From Congeria kusceri (taxonomy: Eukaryota > Mollusca > Bivalvia > Myida > Dreissenidae), in the NCBI GenBank assembly GCA_027627225.1, contig CM051024.1:79552704-79616703 (forward strand): DNA of 64,000 nucleotides. The letters run 5' to 3'. Every line of letters begins with the position of its first letter. Position 1 is the first letter of the stretch. A program made the translations under genes and the position numbers. Below the pieces are notes generated by a model that searched no databases, was not told where the DNA came from, and saw only the letters and a list, made by a program, of their open reading frames with translations. Shown here one piece after another: positions 47,320-59,803 of the stretch.

Positions 47320-48192
47320 TTACAAACCTGGTCTTGAGTAATATATCAGCTGAGGTTAAGAATAATATAACGTCGAGGCTTGCCGGAGCCGTTATTTTAT
47401 TCGTGGCGAATGAGATATATTACAGCAGACCAGGCAGTGACCTGTTTTTCTATTTATCATACCACAGTTTACTAAATATTACACCAAACTAGCTTATTTC
47501 TATATTAAAAACTAAGAGCTGCGATGATTTTGCAGAACCGTCTTTTACATGTTCTAATACATGTAGAGATCGATTTCAAAAAGTTGATAGGATGATACCA
47601 TTTTATTTACATTTCCTAATGATAAATATGTTCACTACAAATATATAGATTACACACACGTTCATGCATATAATATTAAAAACGCATACTGAAATGATTT
47701 GCAACGATCAATTTTATCGGAAAACACAAGTCACCGAATTGTTTTGAGACGCCATTATGGAGTTGTGTATTGAAGTTGACATTTTCAAGATCATGTTAAT
47801 ATTGATTATAGTTTGATCAATATTTTGTAGAAATGTTTGTGTCTTAGCATAAACGTATCCGTGTAGCGAGTTGTAGTACGCTTATTTGGAATTTATTGAA
47901 ATAATTGTGCATGGATGATTTATTGTTCATTACAGTAACGAAGTGCGCGTTTATGTAAATATTTACAAATAACGTGTTGTGATTTATGCCGAACAAAAAT
48001 AAATAAATTATATAAGTTCTTGGTATAAAAGTGTTTGTTTTGTTTGATCTGATTCATTTTTACTTCAACTCTTGACTTTATAGTGGATTCAGAGTAACAT
48101 GAAGTACATCCACTCATTGACTCTAGCGACATAATATAAAAATATATCAGGCACCTTTGTATCAGTCCAATTTCAGCATAGTGGTATGATAA
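47320..48192. mobile_element. ~0.9-kb dispersed element, copy 2
   Basis: Matches copy 1 at 36.64-37.57 kb across its length: GTAATATATCAGCTGAGG, TAATATAACGTCGAGG, CCAGGCAGTGACCTGTTTTTC, ATTTATCATACCACA, then GGCACCTTTGTATCAG and GTGGTATGATAAAT at the end. Two diverged copies in one window show a moderately repeated family. Confidence 0.85.
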
Positions 48193-49310
48193 ATATATTA
48201 AAGCTCAGGCGGGATTTAGAAAAAAAGAGCAATTTTTGATAACAATTTTTTTTTTTATATCAGGGTACATGAGGTTGAAATTGTCAACAAATTTACATAC
48301 ATAGTGTCTACTTCAGGCGAACACTTTTCATGTACATATGAATCATTAGCAGAATTTACAAACTTATTGAACGTTTTCTTAATTACGGAAGTGATGTATT
48401 TGACTTAAATAATAGTAAATGCGTAGAAAGAATGCACTTAGTTTTTGCCAAACTTTGTTAGAAATAAGAAAACAGATACAAAATATTCTCATATACGGGG
48501 ATCTGGGACAAAATCCGCTTATTTATTATCAATTTGTTAAAGTTATAAACTATTGGTTACAGTTTTACAGTGTGATAATGTTAATTTTTTTTTTGTCAAC
48601 GTTGTACATAAGATATTATTAGGTGATTTTAACATGTACCCATAACAATTGTCTTGGTTTAAAATGTTTAACACTGTACTAGATAATGTAGCTTTAAGCT
48701 ATGTACGGTACATCCTGGGTGTTGGTGATGTTATTGTTGTTATCTCAATTGTTAACCAAAGAATCGCAGATAATGTATATATAAAATTTATCTGCGGACC
48801 TTCTTAATACTACGAATACAATATAGCTTATCTCGGAAATTGTGTAAACTTAACAAAGTTTAGAATTGCCTTACCACGTGTAAGAGTTTCAGCCGAAATA
48901 CTGAAAGTAGAGTCAGGCAAGGCGTGCAACTTACATTTTTAAAGCCTTTCAACACAAGTATATTACGAGTGAAGTGTGTCCAAAACAGTTATAAATATGG
49001 TAGGTGAAGATTTAGTTATGAATTGTATTGCCAAAATGAATCCTTTTACTCTGTGTATATATTTTTAGAAATATTAAGTTTGGCATTTGAACACGCATGG
49101 ATAATGTTAACCCATAAATGTATATACCTCTTATGGACATTATTAATGTTCATGTATGTGAACATGTATGCTATTTACCAATGCATTGTATTTACTTATA
49201 GTTGTGTATCAATGTTTACCCATGGGCATATTGCCTAAAGTATTAGAAATACTACTATTACTACTATTGATAATTTCACAAATTATTCTATTACTCTTAC
49301 TACAATTTCT
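48193..49310. other. Unassigned AT-rich sequence
   Basis: No supported exon. It lies upstream of the gene at 50.8-54.2 kb and could contain its undetected 5' exons or promoter. Confidence 0.35.
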
Positions 49311-49559
49311 ACTATGACTACTACTGCTTGGATAATCGACTTGGATAAGTCACCAGTTTCAGCCGCTGCAGTTCGGTACTGGTTGATGACTGACTTCGAC
49401 CCAATAGCCAGTTTTTCCCGCCATAGAGATGAAGTAGCACACACACACTTGATAATTCCACATGCGAACGAAACAGCTTATCAACCGGTGTCACAGTCCA
49501 CGTCAAGGACGGTGACAAAAGGTATTGATAGTAATATTGCTCTAAAACTGTTTCCTTTC

Positions 49560-49560
49560 T

Positions 49561-49624
<64 letters not shown>
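49560..49624. repeat. (TA)n microsatellite
   Basis: About 30 uninterrupted TA dinucleotides followed by TTATATTTATA. It can extrude as a cruciform. Confidence 0.97.
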
Positions 49625-49635
<11 letters not shown>

Positions 49636-49870
49636 GTCTTTTTAGTCATTTGCTTGGCTTTTGTTCGATAAGAGTGCCAATTTGTTTTAACATTGGTAAA
49701 TTTATTCTTATACACTGTCACGACTATCAATACACAAACGTCTCTCGTTTCTTGAAATCAGTGTTACATGTAAACACATACAAACGTCCAGATTTATTCA
49801 GACAATTCAGACAATCGTCCATACTTTTCGGCTGAGAAATATATAACAACTGTCCCGTTCTGCTGATAAT

Positions 49871-50155
49871 AGTAAGCATCATACAAACGTACACCATTCT
49901 TCTAATAAGTGCTAGAATCATACCGAAGTGAAACCGTTTCTGCAGAATGCCGTTCATTTTAAGAAGTATGCATACTTCCACCATTCTTTTCATCAGTGCT
50001 AGAATCATACAAACAAAAAACACTTTTCTGCAGAATGCAGCTAATTGTAAGAATTATACAAACTTTCACCATTCTTCCCATAAGTGCTAGAATCATATAA
50101 ACGAGCAACCTTTTCTGTAGAATGCTGCTAATTGTAAGAATTATACCAACGTCTG
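49871..50155. repeat. 88-bp tandem repeat, ~3 copies
   Basis: Anchor CCATTCTT at about 49,893, 49,981 and 50,069 gives a period of 88 bp. Units share TAAGTGCTAGAATCATACAA and TTTCTGCAGAATGC. Noncoding, upstream of the four-exon gene. Confidence 0.88.
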
Positions 50156-50768
50156 CCCTTTCAAAAGCAACCCGTGCAGTAATTTGCGAGAAATATTATT
50201 CCGGTCCGCTTTGTCATTTGTTACAAAGCGTACTAATACATTCCATATTGAAGTAATACAGATAACCGATATTACAAACTAAAGAATAGTTCAATTTTAA
50301 TTATCTTACATTTTCCCATGGCAATTAAAGGGAAGATTTTGACGTTTGAATGTGCAACAACCAACATGTTATTGCAAGAGTTTAAATAATGACAGTTCTT
50401 CTTTAATTCAACCTAAGATAAGAAGCTCTTAACACTCTTAATCATTGTAAGTTCTGAAGTCATGTTGTAGACAGACTGCTGAACACTAAATGTAAATGTA
50501 AATGTAAATTATAATTTACATCTAAAATGAAAGAATTCGACTTGCGTTACTTCGAAAGAAATCAAACGTCTGTATTATAACATGTAACAATAAAGGTACT
50601 TGTTTATAGGTCGTAAAGTTTGCACCAATTTTAACGATGCTTTGATATATTTCAGAATGAGTATTGTGAACCTACATTTAATTTAATTATGTTTTCATTT
50701 TCACAACATGCTCGCTTTTTACTTGTATGTACTATAACGGCGCTTAAGTTTCATCTATTTTCTCATAG

Positions 50769-53700
50769 TATTTCGTAACCTGCGTGTACAGAGACTTACC
50801 CCCATAGTGTACAGTGAACCTTGCAGCGGAACAATCAACGACTCACGTCGGACCACGTTATTCCACAACTATGACAAAGTACAGCACTACATAAATGGTA
50901 TTGCTGTCAAAGCCTTATATAAATACAAATACTCATGCCTCAAAAGCAGATAAGATCACAATTTGTATATTATTACAGGAAGTATCCGAAATAATAGGCC
51001 AGAGATTTATTGCCAATGTGGTTGACCAGAGTGGAAAATACAACTGACATCACTATTTTATTGGACATCACCTAGGCCTAGAGACATTGTGCCCAAAACA
51101 TTGAAAACAATAAACATTAAACCACAATGTATTTAAATCTAGGGCCAATATGCATTGGAAACTTCCAGTCAATACACATCCATTCTTTATGCGTTTGGAT
51201 CGAGACTCACTATGTTAATGAACGTTTAAAACAATCCGATTAATTTCAGTGTTGTTATTAATTACTAATTATTAAAAATATATACACTTGTCGTACGAAT
51301 GTTCTGTAAGAGGTTATGGCACTGTAGCATGGTCGCCACCACCTAATGTGTTTGCCTTTATATGTTTTCACTAAAGGCCGCTGTAGTACATGGTTGGCGA
51401 TAAATACAGGACATACTTATGGGCTGCTAAGAGTATTTTTCAACATTTATTAAAAGTCGCCTGATGCTGACCACTTTTGTTACATCTAATTCATTATGAT
51501 CTCTTTGTCTGCAAAATGTATTCTGATTACAAGACTAGGTACCTTCTGTATAGCTTTAGTATGTTACTTTATTGAGAAATTATTAGAGTCAAGCACCATT
51601 ATAATGTTCGTAATTCAGAAATAAAGTACATCATGTCCTCTACTATCCCGTTGACCGGTCTGGCCGAGTCCGTCGCTAAAGATGCGGACCGTCTTTTATG
51701 AGCGTTTACAGTATATGAATAAATAAGTTATCATACTCATACCTTGTTTTCCATATAATACAGCATTTACAAATACTTTTATGTAAGATAACATTTAGAT
51801 CGTTTTCATTGGCTACACATTCTTTGATCTTTTGGTAAATTTATAAGCCATTGTTTTCGTTTAAAAGCATGTGATCAAAGGGCTCGCTTACTAACACAAT
51901 TCCTGAAATCGTTTAATAAATTATGGTATAAAATGTCAACTCTTGTCAGATCCTATATATCTTACACATTTCTATCATCCTGTATTTATTTGCCAGACTT
52001 ATTCGGGAACTTGTCAGACATAAACGCGCTACGTAAAGACGCTGACCCAGTGTTTATAACTGGAGCTTCCTCTAATCACTTGCACGAGTCCCTAGACATG
52101 TTCAAGAACTTCAATTCTGTGGTGAGGAAAATGAAACCAAAACTGAGAATGATATTTTATGACTTGGGGCTGCAAGCTGGCGAACCAGAAAAAGTAAGGC
52201 TATCTTATTGTCTCTTAAACATCTTAACTGTATATTATTACTTTACGCCTTTGGTTTAAAAACGCGATACCTTGTGCCAAATTCAGAACACTTAAAAATA
52301 ATAATTATGTATAATTTAAAAATAAATTAAATCTTTTAAGTACCCTTTTGCTTTTCTTTATTCTATTATCGAAGTTTCCCAGGATTTTGTCTGCAATAAC
52401 ATTTTGTAAGTTAATTAATTAACGGATTGATCAATAATAGTATAAATACTTTTTGAAAGATGAATTACTTTGACGGATATAATAAATCACAAAGATGCAC
52501 TGGTTGGTTGGAAGGACAGAAAGCGGCATTTTGTAGTAGATCGTTTTAAATTTGGGTAACAACAATGTATTTTGGATCCGCTACATTTTTTGCTCCTTTA
52601 TTTAAATGTCTTTATCATCAGCGATACTCGTAAAATTTCCAATCCAACATCATGGTTTTTAAATGTTTTCTTCATTAGTTTCCTTAAATACAATGTACAG
52701 GTTTTATAATAATTATAATGTTTCAGTCTTTTAGTCATTCTAAATTTCGTTGGGCTTTTTGTTTCAGGGAGCTGAATTGGGAATACTATTATACGATGTT
52801 TCGCTTCGTTTTTTATGAACACGAGTTTCCTTTTAACAATGCGGCTAAGTTGCAAAATAAAAAAAAAGAACCATAGCAGTATTTCTTCAGCAAGAAGAAG
52901 TATATTAACATACATTTTGTGAAACTGCAGGAGAAACCATTCATAGCATGTCATTGACGTGCCCGTAAACATAGATAGAATACTATTCCTAATATAAACT
53001 ACCTGCAACATTTTGTACGTGTTTCAAACCACAAGTCAAACGTTTCTATGTATGTTTTAGGATTAGGTCAACTGTTCCACATATAGTGGAGCCCTTTATT
53101 AATGTCACCCTATTTTAAATCGCTTTGTTAACCTATTTGTTTTAGATAAAATCAATCTGTCAGTGTGAATACAGACTGTTCCCATTTGAAAGGTTTCCAG
53201 ATCACGTGAAACAACTCAATGCCTATGCCTTCAAACCGCTGTCAATAATGGTAAGGTATATATAGATGCTGTGGTGGCTTTTAGAACATACGTATAGTAA
53301 ATGCAGCGGTAATCACACGAAACAAAATTTATTTAATGAATTATTGAATTAAAATAAAATGTATGAGACAATGTGTTATCTTTAAATCTCCGCAATAATT
53401 TATAGTGCAGCGATTCTACTACATGCATAATCTGGCTAACTGTATTATTTTAGATTGTTTGGTGTCATTAAGTACACGGTTATTCTATCGGCATCCAACT
53501 AATTATTATTCGTCTAGTTCCGAATTTCTAGCATGTGTTCATCTGCGGCTTTATTTTTGTTAAATTGTGTAAGGTCCGCGTCAATTTTACCGAACTTGCT
53601 TTCATGGCAAAGGATTCAAAAAATCAGCTGCTGGGATTTATAAATTTTAAGACTTCTTTTAATGTTCATACATGAATGTTTATGTTTATAATCCAGATGG

Positions 53701-54173
53701 TTTTGAAGGAATACCCGTTCGCCTTGTGGATGGATTCATCGATACGTTTTAAGCAAGCTAACATTTCACAACTGTTCGACATGGCTCGAAAACTGGATGT
53801 CATCTGTATGGCCGGCGACGGATCAATAGCGCTTCGAACACTTCCGGCGACCTTCGAATATTTTAGCGAGCAGCCGTGTACCTTCCGAAATCTGTCAGAA
53901 ATTCAAGGTGGATTTTCGATCACACGAACAGCTCCATTTGTTGTGGAGAACATACTAAAGCCTTGGGTTGCATGCGCCCTTCTGATTGACTGTATGGCGC
54001 CACACGATGGACCTATGAAATATTTATATTGTGGTCAGCATGGAAAAGTCTATGGCGATTGTCATAGATTTGATCAGTCCGTGTGGGGAATACTGCTGTA
54101 TCGCGCTTACGGCTATGACGTTTTCAAACACATGCAAAACTTTCGAGGAGATTTCGTGTATATATCACGGTGA
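50769..54173 (+). CDS. Putative nucleotide-sugar-transferase-like protein (DUF1647-like), four 3' exons
   Basis: Exons: 50,769-50,897; 51,997-52,193; 53,146-53,250; 53,697-54,173 with TGA. Acceptors (TTTTCTCATAG, TATTTGCCAG, TTGTTTTAG, TTATAATCCAG) and donors (GTATTG, GTAAGG, GTAAGG) are canonical, and phases 1, 0, 0 agree, giving at least 301 aa. Order: EPCSGTINDSRRTTLFHNYD, DADPVFITGASSNHLHESLD, MIFYDLGLQ, CQCEYRLFPFERFPDHV, EYPFALWMDSSIRF (~residue 150), then GGFSITRT and CHRFDQSVWGILLYR near the end. The ITGASSNH / YYDLGL / LWMDSSIRF pattern resembles metazoan DUF1647-type proteins, thought to have a GT-A glycosyltransferase fold. WMDSS could be the metal/sugar-binding acidic motif (inference). 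Usually such proteins are Golgi type II; the anchor-encoding 5' exon was not found. Codons look constrained, so it is probably functional. Confidence 0.8.
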
Positions 54174-54410
54174 ATCCAATACACTATTAGCGAAACAATA
54201 GTGTTTAATAGGTGGCGATTGTGTTCTTGGGCCCAGCAACTAAATGTATAGCATTTCCTAAAGGGAATGTCAGACTTGCTATTATGTATGACAACCCCCT
54301 AATATTATTTACAGCTGTCACCTCGCCTATCAGCTTCATTGGTATTTATATCATTCTCTTAATGTATTCCAGTGTATTCGTTACCCTTTCTTGTTGCGAA
54401 TAAGCTTGTC

Positions 54411-54416
54411 AATAAA
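54411..54416 (+). terminator. Polyadenylation signal AATAAA
   Basis: AATAAA about 240 bp after the stop codon of the four-exon gene, the nearest plausible poly(A) signal on that strand. Inferred from position only. Confidence 0.5.
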
Positions 54417-54419
54417 AAG

Positions 54420-55310
54420 CAAAATACCATCGTGCTGTACTTGAGTTAAGCCAAGCTTTTAGCATTACACAAACGTCCTTATTCATAACATAATAAGCTT
54501 ACCTCTATGAGACCGTCAGTTATTTGTGAAACTATTATCTGGCAAGATTGAACAGCACTCATTATTTTTTGCCAATATATTCGCTAGTATTCGGAATTAA
54601 AACCTCAACACAAACTCGTGAGATATTTCTGCTGATACTATTAGTATACGCTTTACTACAGACGAATATTAGTCGGTGTAATTTTAAACTGCTAGACCGC
54701 TAGGAATGTTTCGGTTGACTTTCCGGTATTTTAAAGTTATTTTACGATACAATAGACGTCGCGCCTATTTGATGTACCTGACTATGGAACTGGTCTGTCT
54801 GAATTTCAGTCTAAATGCACACGTGCTTTTATGCATCCATCACGGTATCATATAGCATGTTCTTTGGGATCTATAATTTAAAACCAAACAAACGACGATT
54901 TTGATACAAAAATTAATCAGTTCATATTTCAACCTTGCCAAATATGTCCGGTTTTCATTTCGTGCAACACATACATGTAGTAAAATCGAGTGCGTACGTG
55001 TTTACTCAATATTATTTCTGATGCGTTAACAATTCCGGACTGTGTTTCATGTATTGCTGTTGACGTGTTGTTGTTGTTGTTGTGTTTGTTGTTGTTGTTT
55101 TTTCAAATATTTTGGAACCATATTAGTCCTGTGTATGTACATGTATACGCGTAAAACACATGGACTTAAACCCGTTTTCTTAAGCAATATTCTTTCAAGA
55201 TCCCGTTCCGCGAATAATATCAAATAATTTAATTATGCGAGAATCGAATTCCTGTCTGTGTGCAAACGCATATATTCAGTGGTCATCGTGCTAGATTTTA
55301 CTCATTTATA
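54420..55310. other. Intergenic, no gene seen
   Basis: AT-rich; a (TTG)n tract at about 55,065-55,100. Nothing else supported. Confidence 0.4.
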
Positions 55311-56394
55311 GCTCGACTGTTCGAATAATAAGAGAGCTTTCCTACTGGTCCCGGCGTCGGCTTCGGCGGACGTCTTAACTTGGCTCAGGTTTATAGTTAA
55401 AGGTCTAGTGACTTCAAAACTACATTCGTTATTTATTTGAAACATGGCAAATATCTTTGTCATCAACTCCGGCATCAGGGGCAACATTACCCATAACTTT
55501 TTCTTTTGTATTTTGACATAGTGCTGCCCCTTTTTCACATAAATTTGCGGGTTAAAGTTTTTATTTGAATGTCTGATAACTTCAAAACTTGATAACTTAT
55601 TCACTTGAAACGTGGAATGTACCTGTGTCATCAACTACAGTGTCAGTTGCCCCAATCCACATAACAATGTTTTGTATTCTGACAAGAGTTTTGTCCCCTT
55701 TTCGAATAGTTTTTAAGGTTAAAGTTTTTATTTAAGTCTCATAACTTCTAAAATGTACACAAGTTATTCACTTTAAACCTGAACTTTGCCGTTATCGTCA
55801 CTTTTAGCATCAGGTGCAACAATGCCCATAACGATGTTTTGTATTTTGACAGGGGTATGCCCCTTTTTCACATAGATTTCAGTTTAAAGTTTTTATTCAA
55901 AAGTCATATAATTGCTAAATTACATAGGGTATTCACTTGAATCTTGGACTACAGTTTAGTTTTCAACTCAAGCATCAAGTGCAGCAATCCACAAATATCT
56001 CTGGTTTGTATTATGACAGATTATTCCCCCTATTTACATAGGTTTTCAGGTAAGAGGTTTTATTTAAGTCTCATACTTTCAAACCTACGTAAAGTGTTAA
56101 CTTGAAATTTGAAACATATCTTTGCCGTCAACCCCAGCATCAAGTGCAACAGTGCCCGTAACTCAGTTTTGTATTTTGACACGCTTATGCACCTTTTTCA
56201 CTAAGATTTTGATAATAAATTTTAGGTTTAAAAGTCTTTTTCACTTGACCCTTTTCGCTTGAACCTTTAAGAATAGCATTGCCATCAACTTCAGCATCCG
56301 ATGAAATAATTGCCATAACTGAGCTTTGTATTTCGACAGATTTATGCCCCTTCCACCTGAAATCCATCTGAAATACTTGGAATAGTCGAGCGCG
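55311..56394. mobile_element. TIR element with internal ~165-bp tandem monomers, copy B
   Basis: Ends GCTCGACTGTTCGAAT and AATAGTCGAGCGCGC are inverted and match the ends of the element at 9.35 kb. The body has about six monomers of 160-170 bp anchored by GTTAAAGTTTTTATTT (55,554; 55,723; 55,884; 56,054) together with TTTTGTATTTTGACA and GCAACA.TGCCCATAAC. Shares architecture, but little monomer sequence, with copy A. Confidence 0.8.
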
Positions 56395-58554
56395 CTGTTC
56401 TTTGACTGATATAGTTATATTAAATATCGGTTTCGAAAACATCGCGCGTATTACGATCTGAGTATAGAAAACTTAAGAATGGTGAGAGACTGTCATTGCT
56501 TAGAACAAGTACAAAAACAACATTTTAGCGTGATAAATAAGATAACGTATGTATGTGAAATTTGTCAAAATAACATGTTTTGAACCTCAGTGGATATTTA
56601 ATTACTTAAAGGCAAAACTTAGTGTGTGTCTATGTAATTAAACAATATATGCTTGGTTTTGCCTTTAAACCATTTTGTTATTTCTTATAATCCAAATATT
56701 GTTGATATTTATATAATATCTAGTACTCAAACAAATCTCAGTGATCAGTTTTAAAACATTTCGCCAACGACATTCGTTGCAACAAGCAAATAATTGCACT
56801 ACATGTACGTTGAAAATTGATACACATTTGATTTTTTGTCCCATTTCGAGTACTACTACAGTGACCACTATATCAATACTGTGTTAACATTATAAATATG
56901 AACATATGCAAATACATTAATTATAATAATGCATATTAATGTTAGAGAGTTATAGGTAGTTAACATGTTTAGACTCAAACATTTGTATTGTAAGCAATGA
57001 ATGGACAATGGTATTTCACTGAAAAACTTGGATTGCAATTATATACATTAATACTGTTTCATTATTTACTAAAAATATGTATATATTTATTCTAATAAAA
57101 TGTGTTAATTACATGTACGTCCAATGATGATATCAGTTATAAGTTGTCATATGCATTATACACAAAATGATGTTTTGTCAAGATTTCCAATTATATCACT
57201 ATTATAGACTTGTACTGTATTACTGTATGAGATATTTGTTTAAAGATAATATCAATAAATTATACACATTAATTGTAATTTCCTTTCTTTTTAAGGCATG
57301 TCTACTTTTCCACTTAAACCTGTTGTGTATATATTTTGTATATGAATACTGGTAATGATGAAACATAAATACAAGACAACATAACTTTTTTAAATATTAC
57401 ATTTAACAATCAAAATTACAAGATCCTTTGAATCGTCAGTGCAGTTGGCCAGCCATGCTCACAAATGAATCCAGTTTTTTGCATTACATCTGGAATTTTT
57501 CTTCACATTTCAGGTTATGCGATGCTAAATAATGTCTCAAAACAATAAACACTGCACAACCACTTTAAAATCCATTACGGTGCAAGAGTAGAGTAGATCT
57601 AGTAGGATTCAGTTACTAACTGAATCAGCAGCCTGAAAAGAAATACACCAATCATAAAACATATACAAGTATTATACAATAAGTTTTACTTGTATTTACT
57701 ACTTGGCACTATCACAGCTGTATCTGTATTGTTTATTAATTCTACATAACAAGTGTGTATGGTGATGTAATACACATTGACTTCAGCTGCAATACATTTT
57801 AATTTTAATACACACTCTTAAAATAATGTGATTGAGCTATAGAGCAATATTCTAAATCAATTAACTATCAATCAGCATTAGATGCCTGTACACTGTACTA
57901 ATTCATTATAATTGATCCGAATATCCTAAATACACTAATTTGTGTTTACTGTATTAAAAAATACAAATGATACAGCTATGACAAGCATACCAATAAACAG
58001 ACACACTAAGGGTTTAATTAAATTCGAAAGAAGTACTTGATTTTCGGGCTCTTTTAAAATTGCCTATGGAACATAAAGTACCTTTGCCATCTTGAATTAG
58101 CCGGTGTTACAGTATGAGATTTGGGTAATGCCTGACCTTTAATAAGTAGGTAAAAATCGGGTACATTAATAACTCCTCACAGTGGTTACTTCCCCATCGG
58201 TACTTTTCTCAGTTACCACTGCCACCACTGCCACCACGAGTGAAAAACTTGCAGATTTGGAAGTTTTCAGGGGAGACGATTATGAGGAAATTAAAGATTT
58301 ATTTTTTTACAAAATTTTAATTTTATCATTATTACTTTATAACAATGACACAGACATGTTGAATTATTGGTCCAGGTATATATATAACGAGTTAAAATGA
58401 AAAAAAAAAAAAAAAAAAAGTTAACATAACAATATGAGGATTTTACTTTGTCAATGTTTTATCATGTGCTTGTCCACGATTTTATTTCGCGCCAAGTGTT
58501 TGCCTATGGTCACGTGGAACTTCGTGCCGGCAGGGATTAAAACCATCTATGCTG
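56395..58554. other. Unassigned AT-rich sequence
   Basis: No gene supported. A 72-codon frame at 58,182-58,400 runs directly into an A-run (58,400-58,419), which could be the tail of a small retrocopy on the + strand, but the peptide is not recognised. Confidence 0.4.
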
Positions 58555-59003
58555 TACGGAATCCGGTTAGTACCATATGAAATATCGTGCCTTTTACGGC
58601 AAGGGCGAGAGAGGAGAATTGCGCGAAACACGAAGCGAGACACGATATTCCCGCGAGACACGAAGCGAGGCACGATATTGTAACACGAGATCTCGCACTG
58701 TCGCAGTATCCCATACCACGAAATCTCGCGGCAAAATATCGTGTCTCGCTGCGTGTTTCGCGCAATTCTCGTGTCTCGCTTCGTGTCTCGTGACAACTCG
58801 AAAGTTTGACAGAGAGACAGCCCGTTACTTCTACAGCAACAGGATTTTCATGAAAATAAACAATAAGCATAAATAAAACATAGTCATCATTACAATTCAA
58901 ACAGAAACAATTATCAAAAGGAGTAGAAATAGCCATAAAGCAGCAATTTCCTTCAAGCGAATATGCGGACTTATGGACAAAGAGGCTGACAAACAGACAG
59001 ACA

Positions 59004-59046
<43 letters not shown>

Positions 59047-59070
59047 TACATTCAGACAGACAGACAGACA

Positions 59071-59109
<39 letters not shown>

Positions 59110-59797
59110 AGGCAGGAAGGCAGGCAGAAAAACAGACAGACAGACAGAGAGACAGTGGGCCGTATTGGACTGGCCGTCTTGGTCTGGGCCTTCAACAACT
59201 TGGGCCATACTGACCCGCATTCATTCGTTAGGGAAAAGAGTGTTTCCCTGCTTTGCTTCCCTGCTTTCAAACCGCAAGACTCGGTATTCGGGAGATATTT
59301 GAACGATACAATATCGAGTCTCGCTTCGTGTGTCGCCGGATTCTCGCGTCTCACTTCGTGTCTCGTGTATCGTGGTTTGAAAATCTACCGCGAGACTCGA
59401 AATTCGGGCGATATTTGAACGATATAATATCGTGCCTCGCTTCGCGTCTCGCCTGAATATCGTTTATCGCTTCGTGTCTCGCTTCGCATCTCGTGTCTCG
59501 ACCTTCGAACGCGAGGACCGAGAATTGCGCGATACACGAGGCGAGGTACGATATTTTACCGCAAGACACGAAGCGAGACACGAGAATTGCGCGAAACACG
59601 CAGCGAGACACGATATTTTGTCGCGAGATTCTGTGGTATGGGATAGTGCGGCAGTGCGAGATCTCGTGTTACAATATCGTGCCTCGCTTCGTGTCTCGCG
59701 AGAATATCGTGTCTCGCTTCGTGTTTCGCGCAATTCTCGTGTCTCGCACTTGTCGTAAGAGGCACGACATTTCATATGGCACTAACCTAATTCCGTA
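58555..59797. mobile_element. Foldback transposon with ~240-bp arms and 6-bp target duplication
   Basis: 1243-bp element. The left arm 58,555-58,795 and right arm 59,557-59,797 are reverse complements with only scattered mismatches, beginning TACGGAATCCGGTTAGTACC. Perfect ATGCTG hexamers flank it (58,549-58,554; 59,798-59,803). The arms are themselves built of shorter inverted pieces (AACACGAAGCGAGACACGAT and its complement), so nested hairpins are possible. The centre holds a (GACA)n/(GGCA)n microsatellite and further CGCTTCGTGTCTCGC-like words. Frames with Arg/Glu-rich or Ser/Arg-rich products occur on both strands but are by-products of the repeats. No transposase. Confidence 0.9.
58980..59150. 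repeat. (CAGA)n / (GGCA)n microsatellite
   Basis: GACA tetranucleotide run from about 58,985 to 59,075 shading into GGCA repeats (59,074-59,125) and back to GACA. Located in the loop of the foldback element. Confidence 0.95.
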
Positions 59798-59803
59798 ATG
59801 CTG

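Noticed and set aside
49314..49526. Possible upstream exon of the four-exon gene (ends ACAAAAG|GTATTG, phase 1)
   Set aside because: The phase fits, but the peptide has no membrane anchor or recognisable family features and begins in an ACT microsatellite; not included in the model.
58973..59302. QTDRQTDR-type frame
   Set aside because: Translation of the (GACA)n microsatellite.
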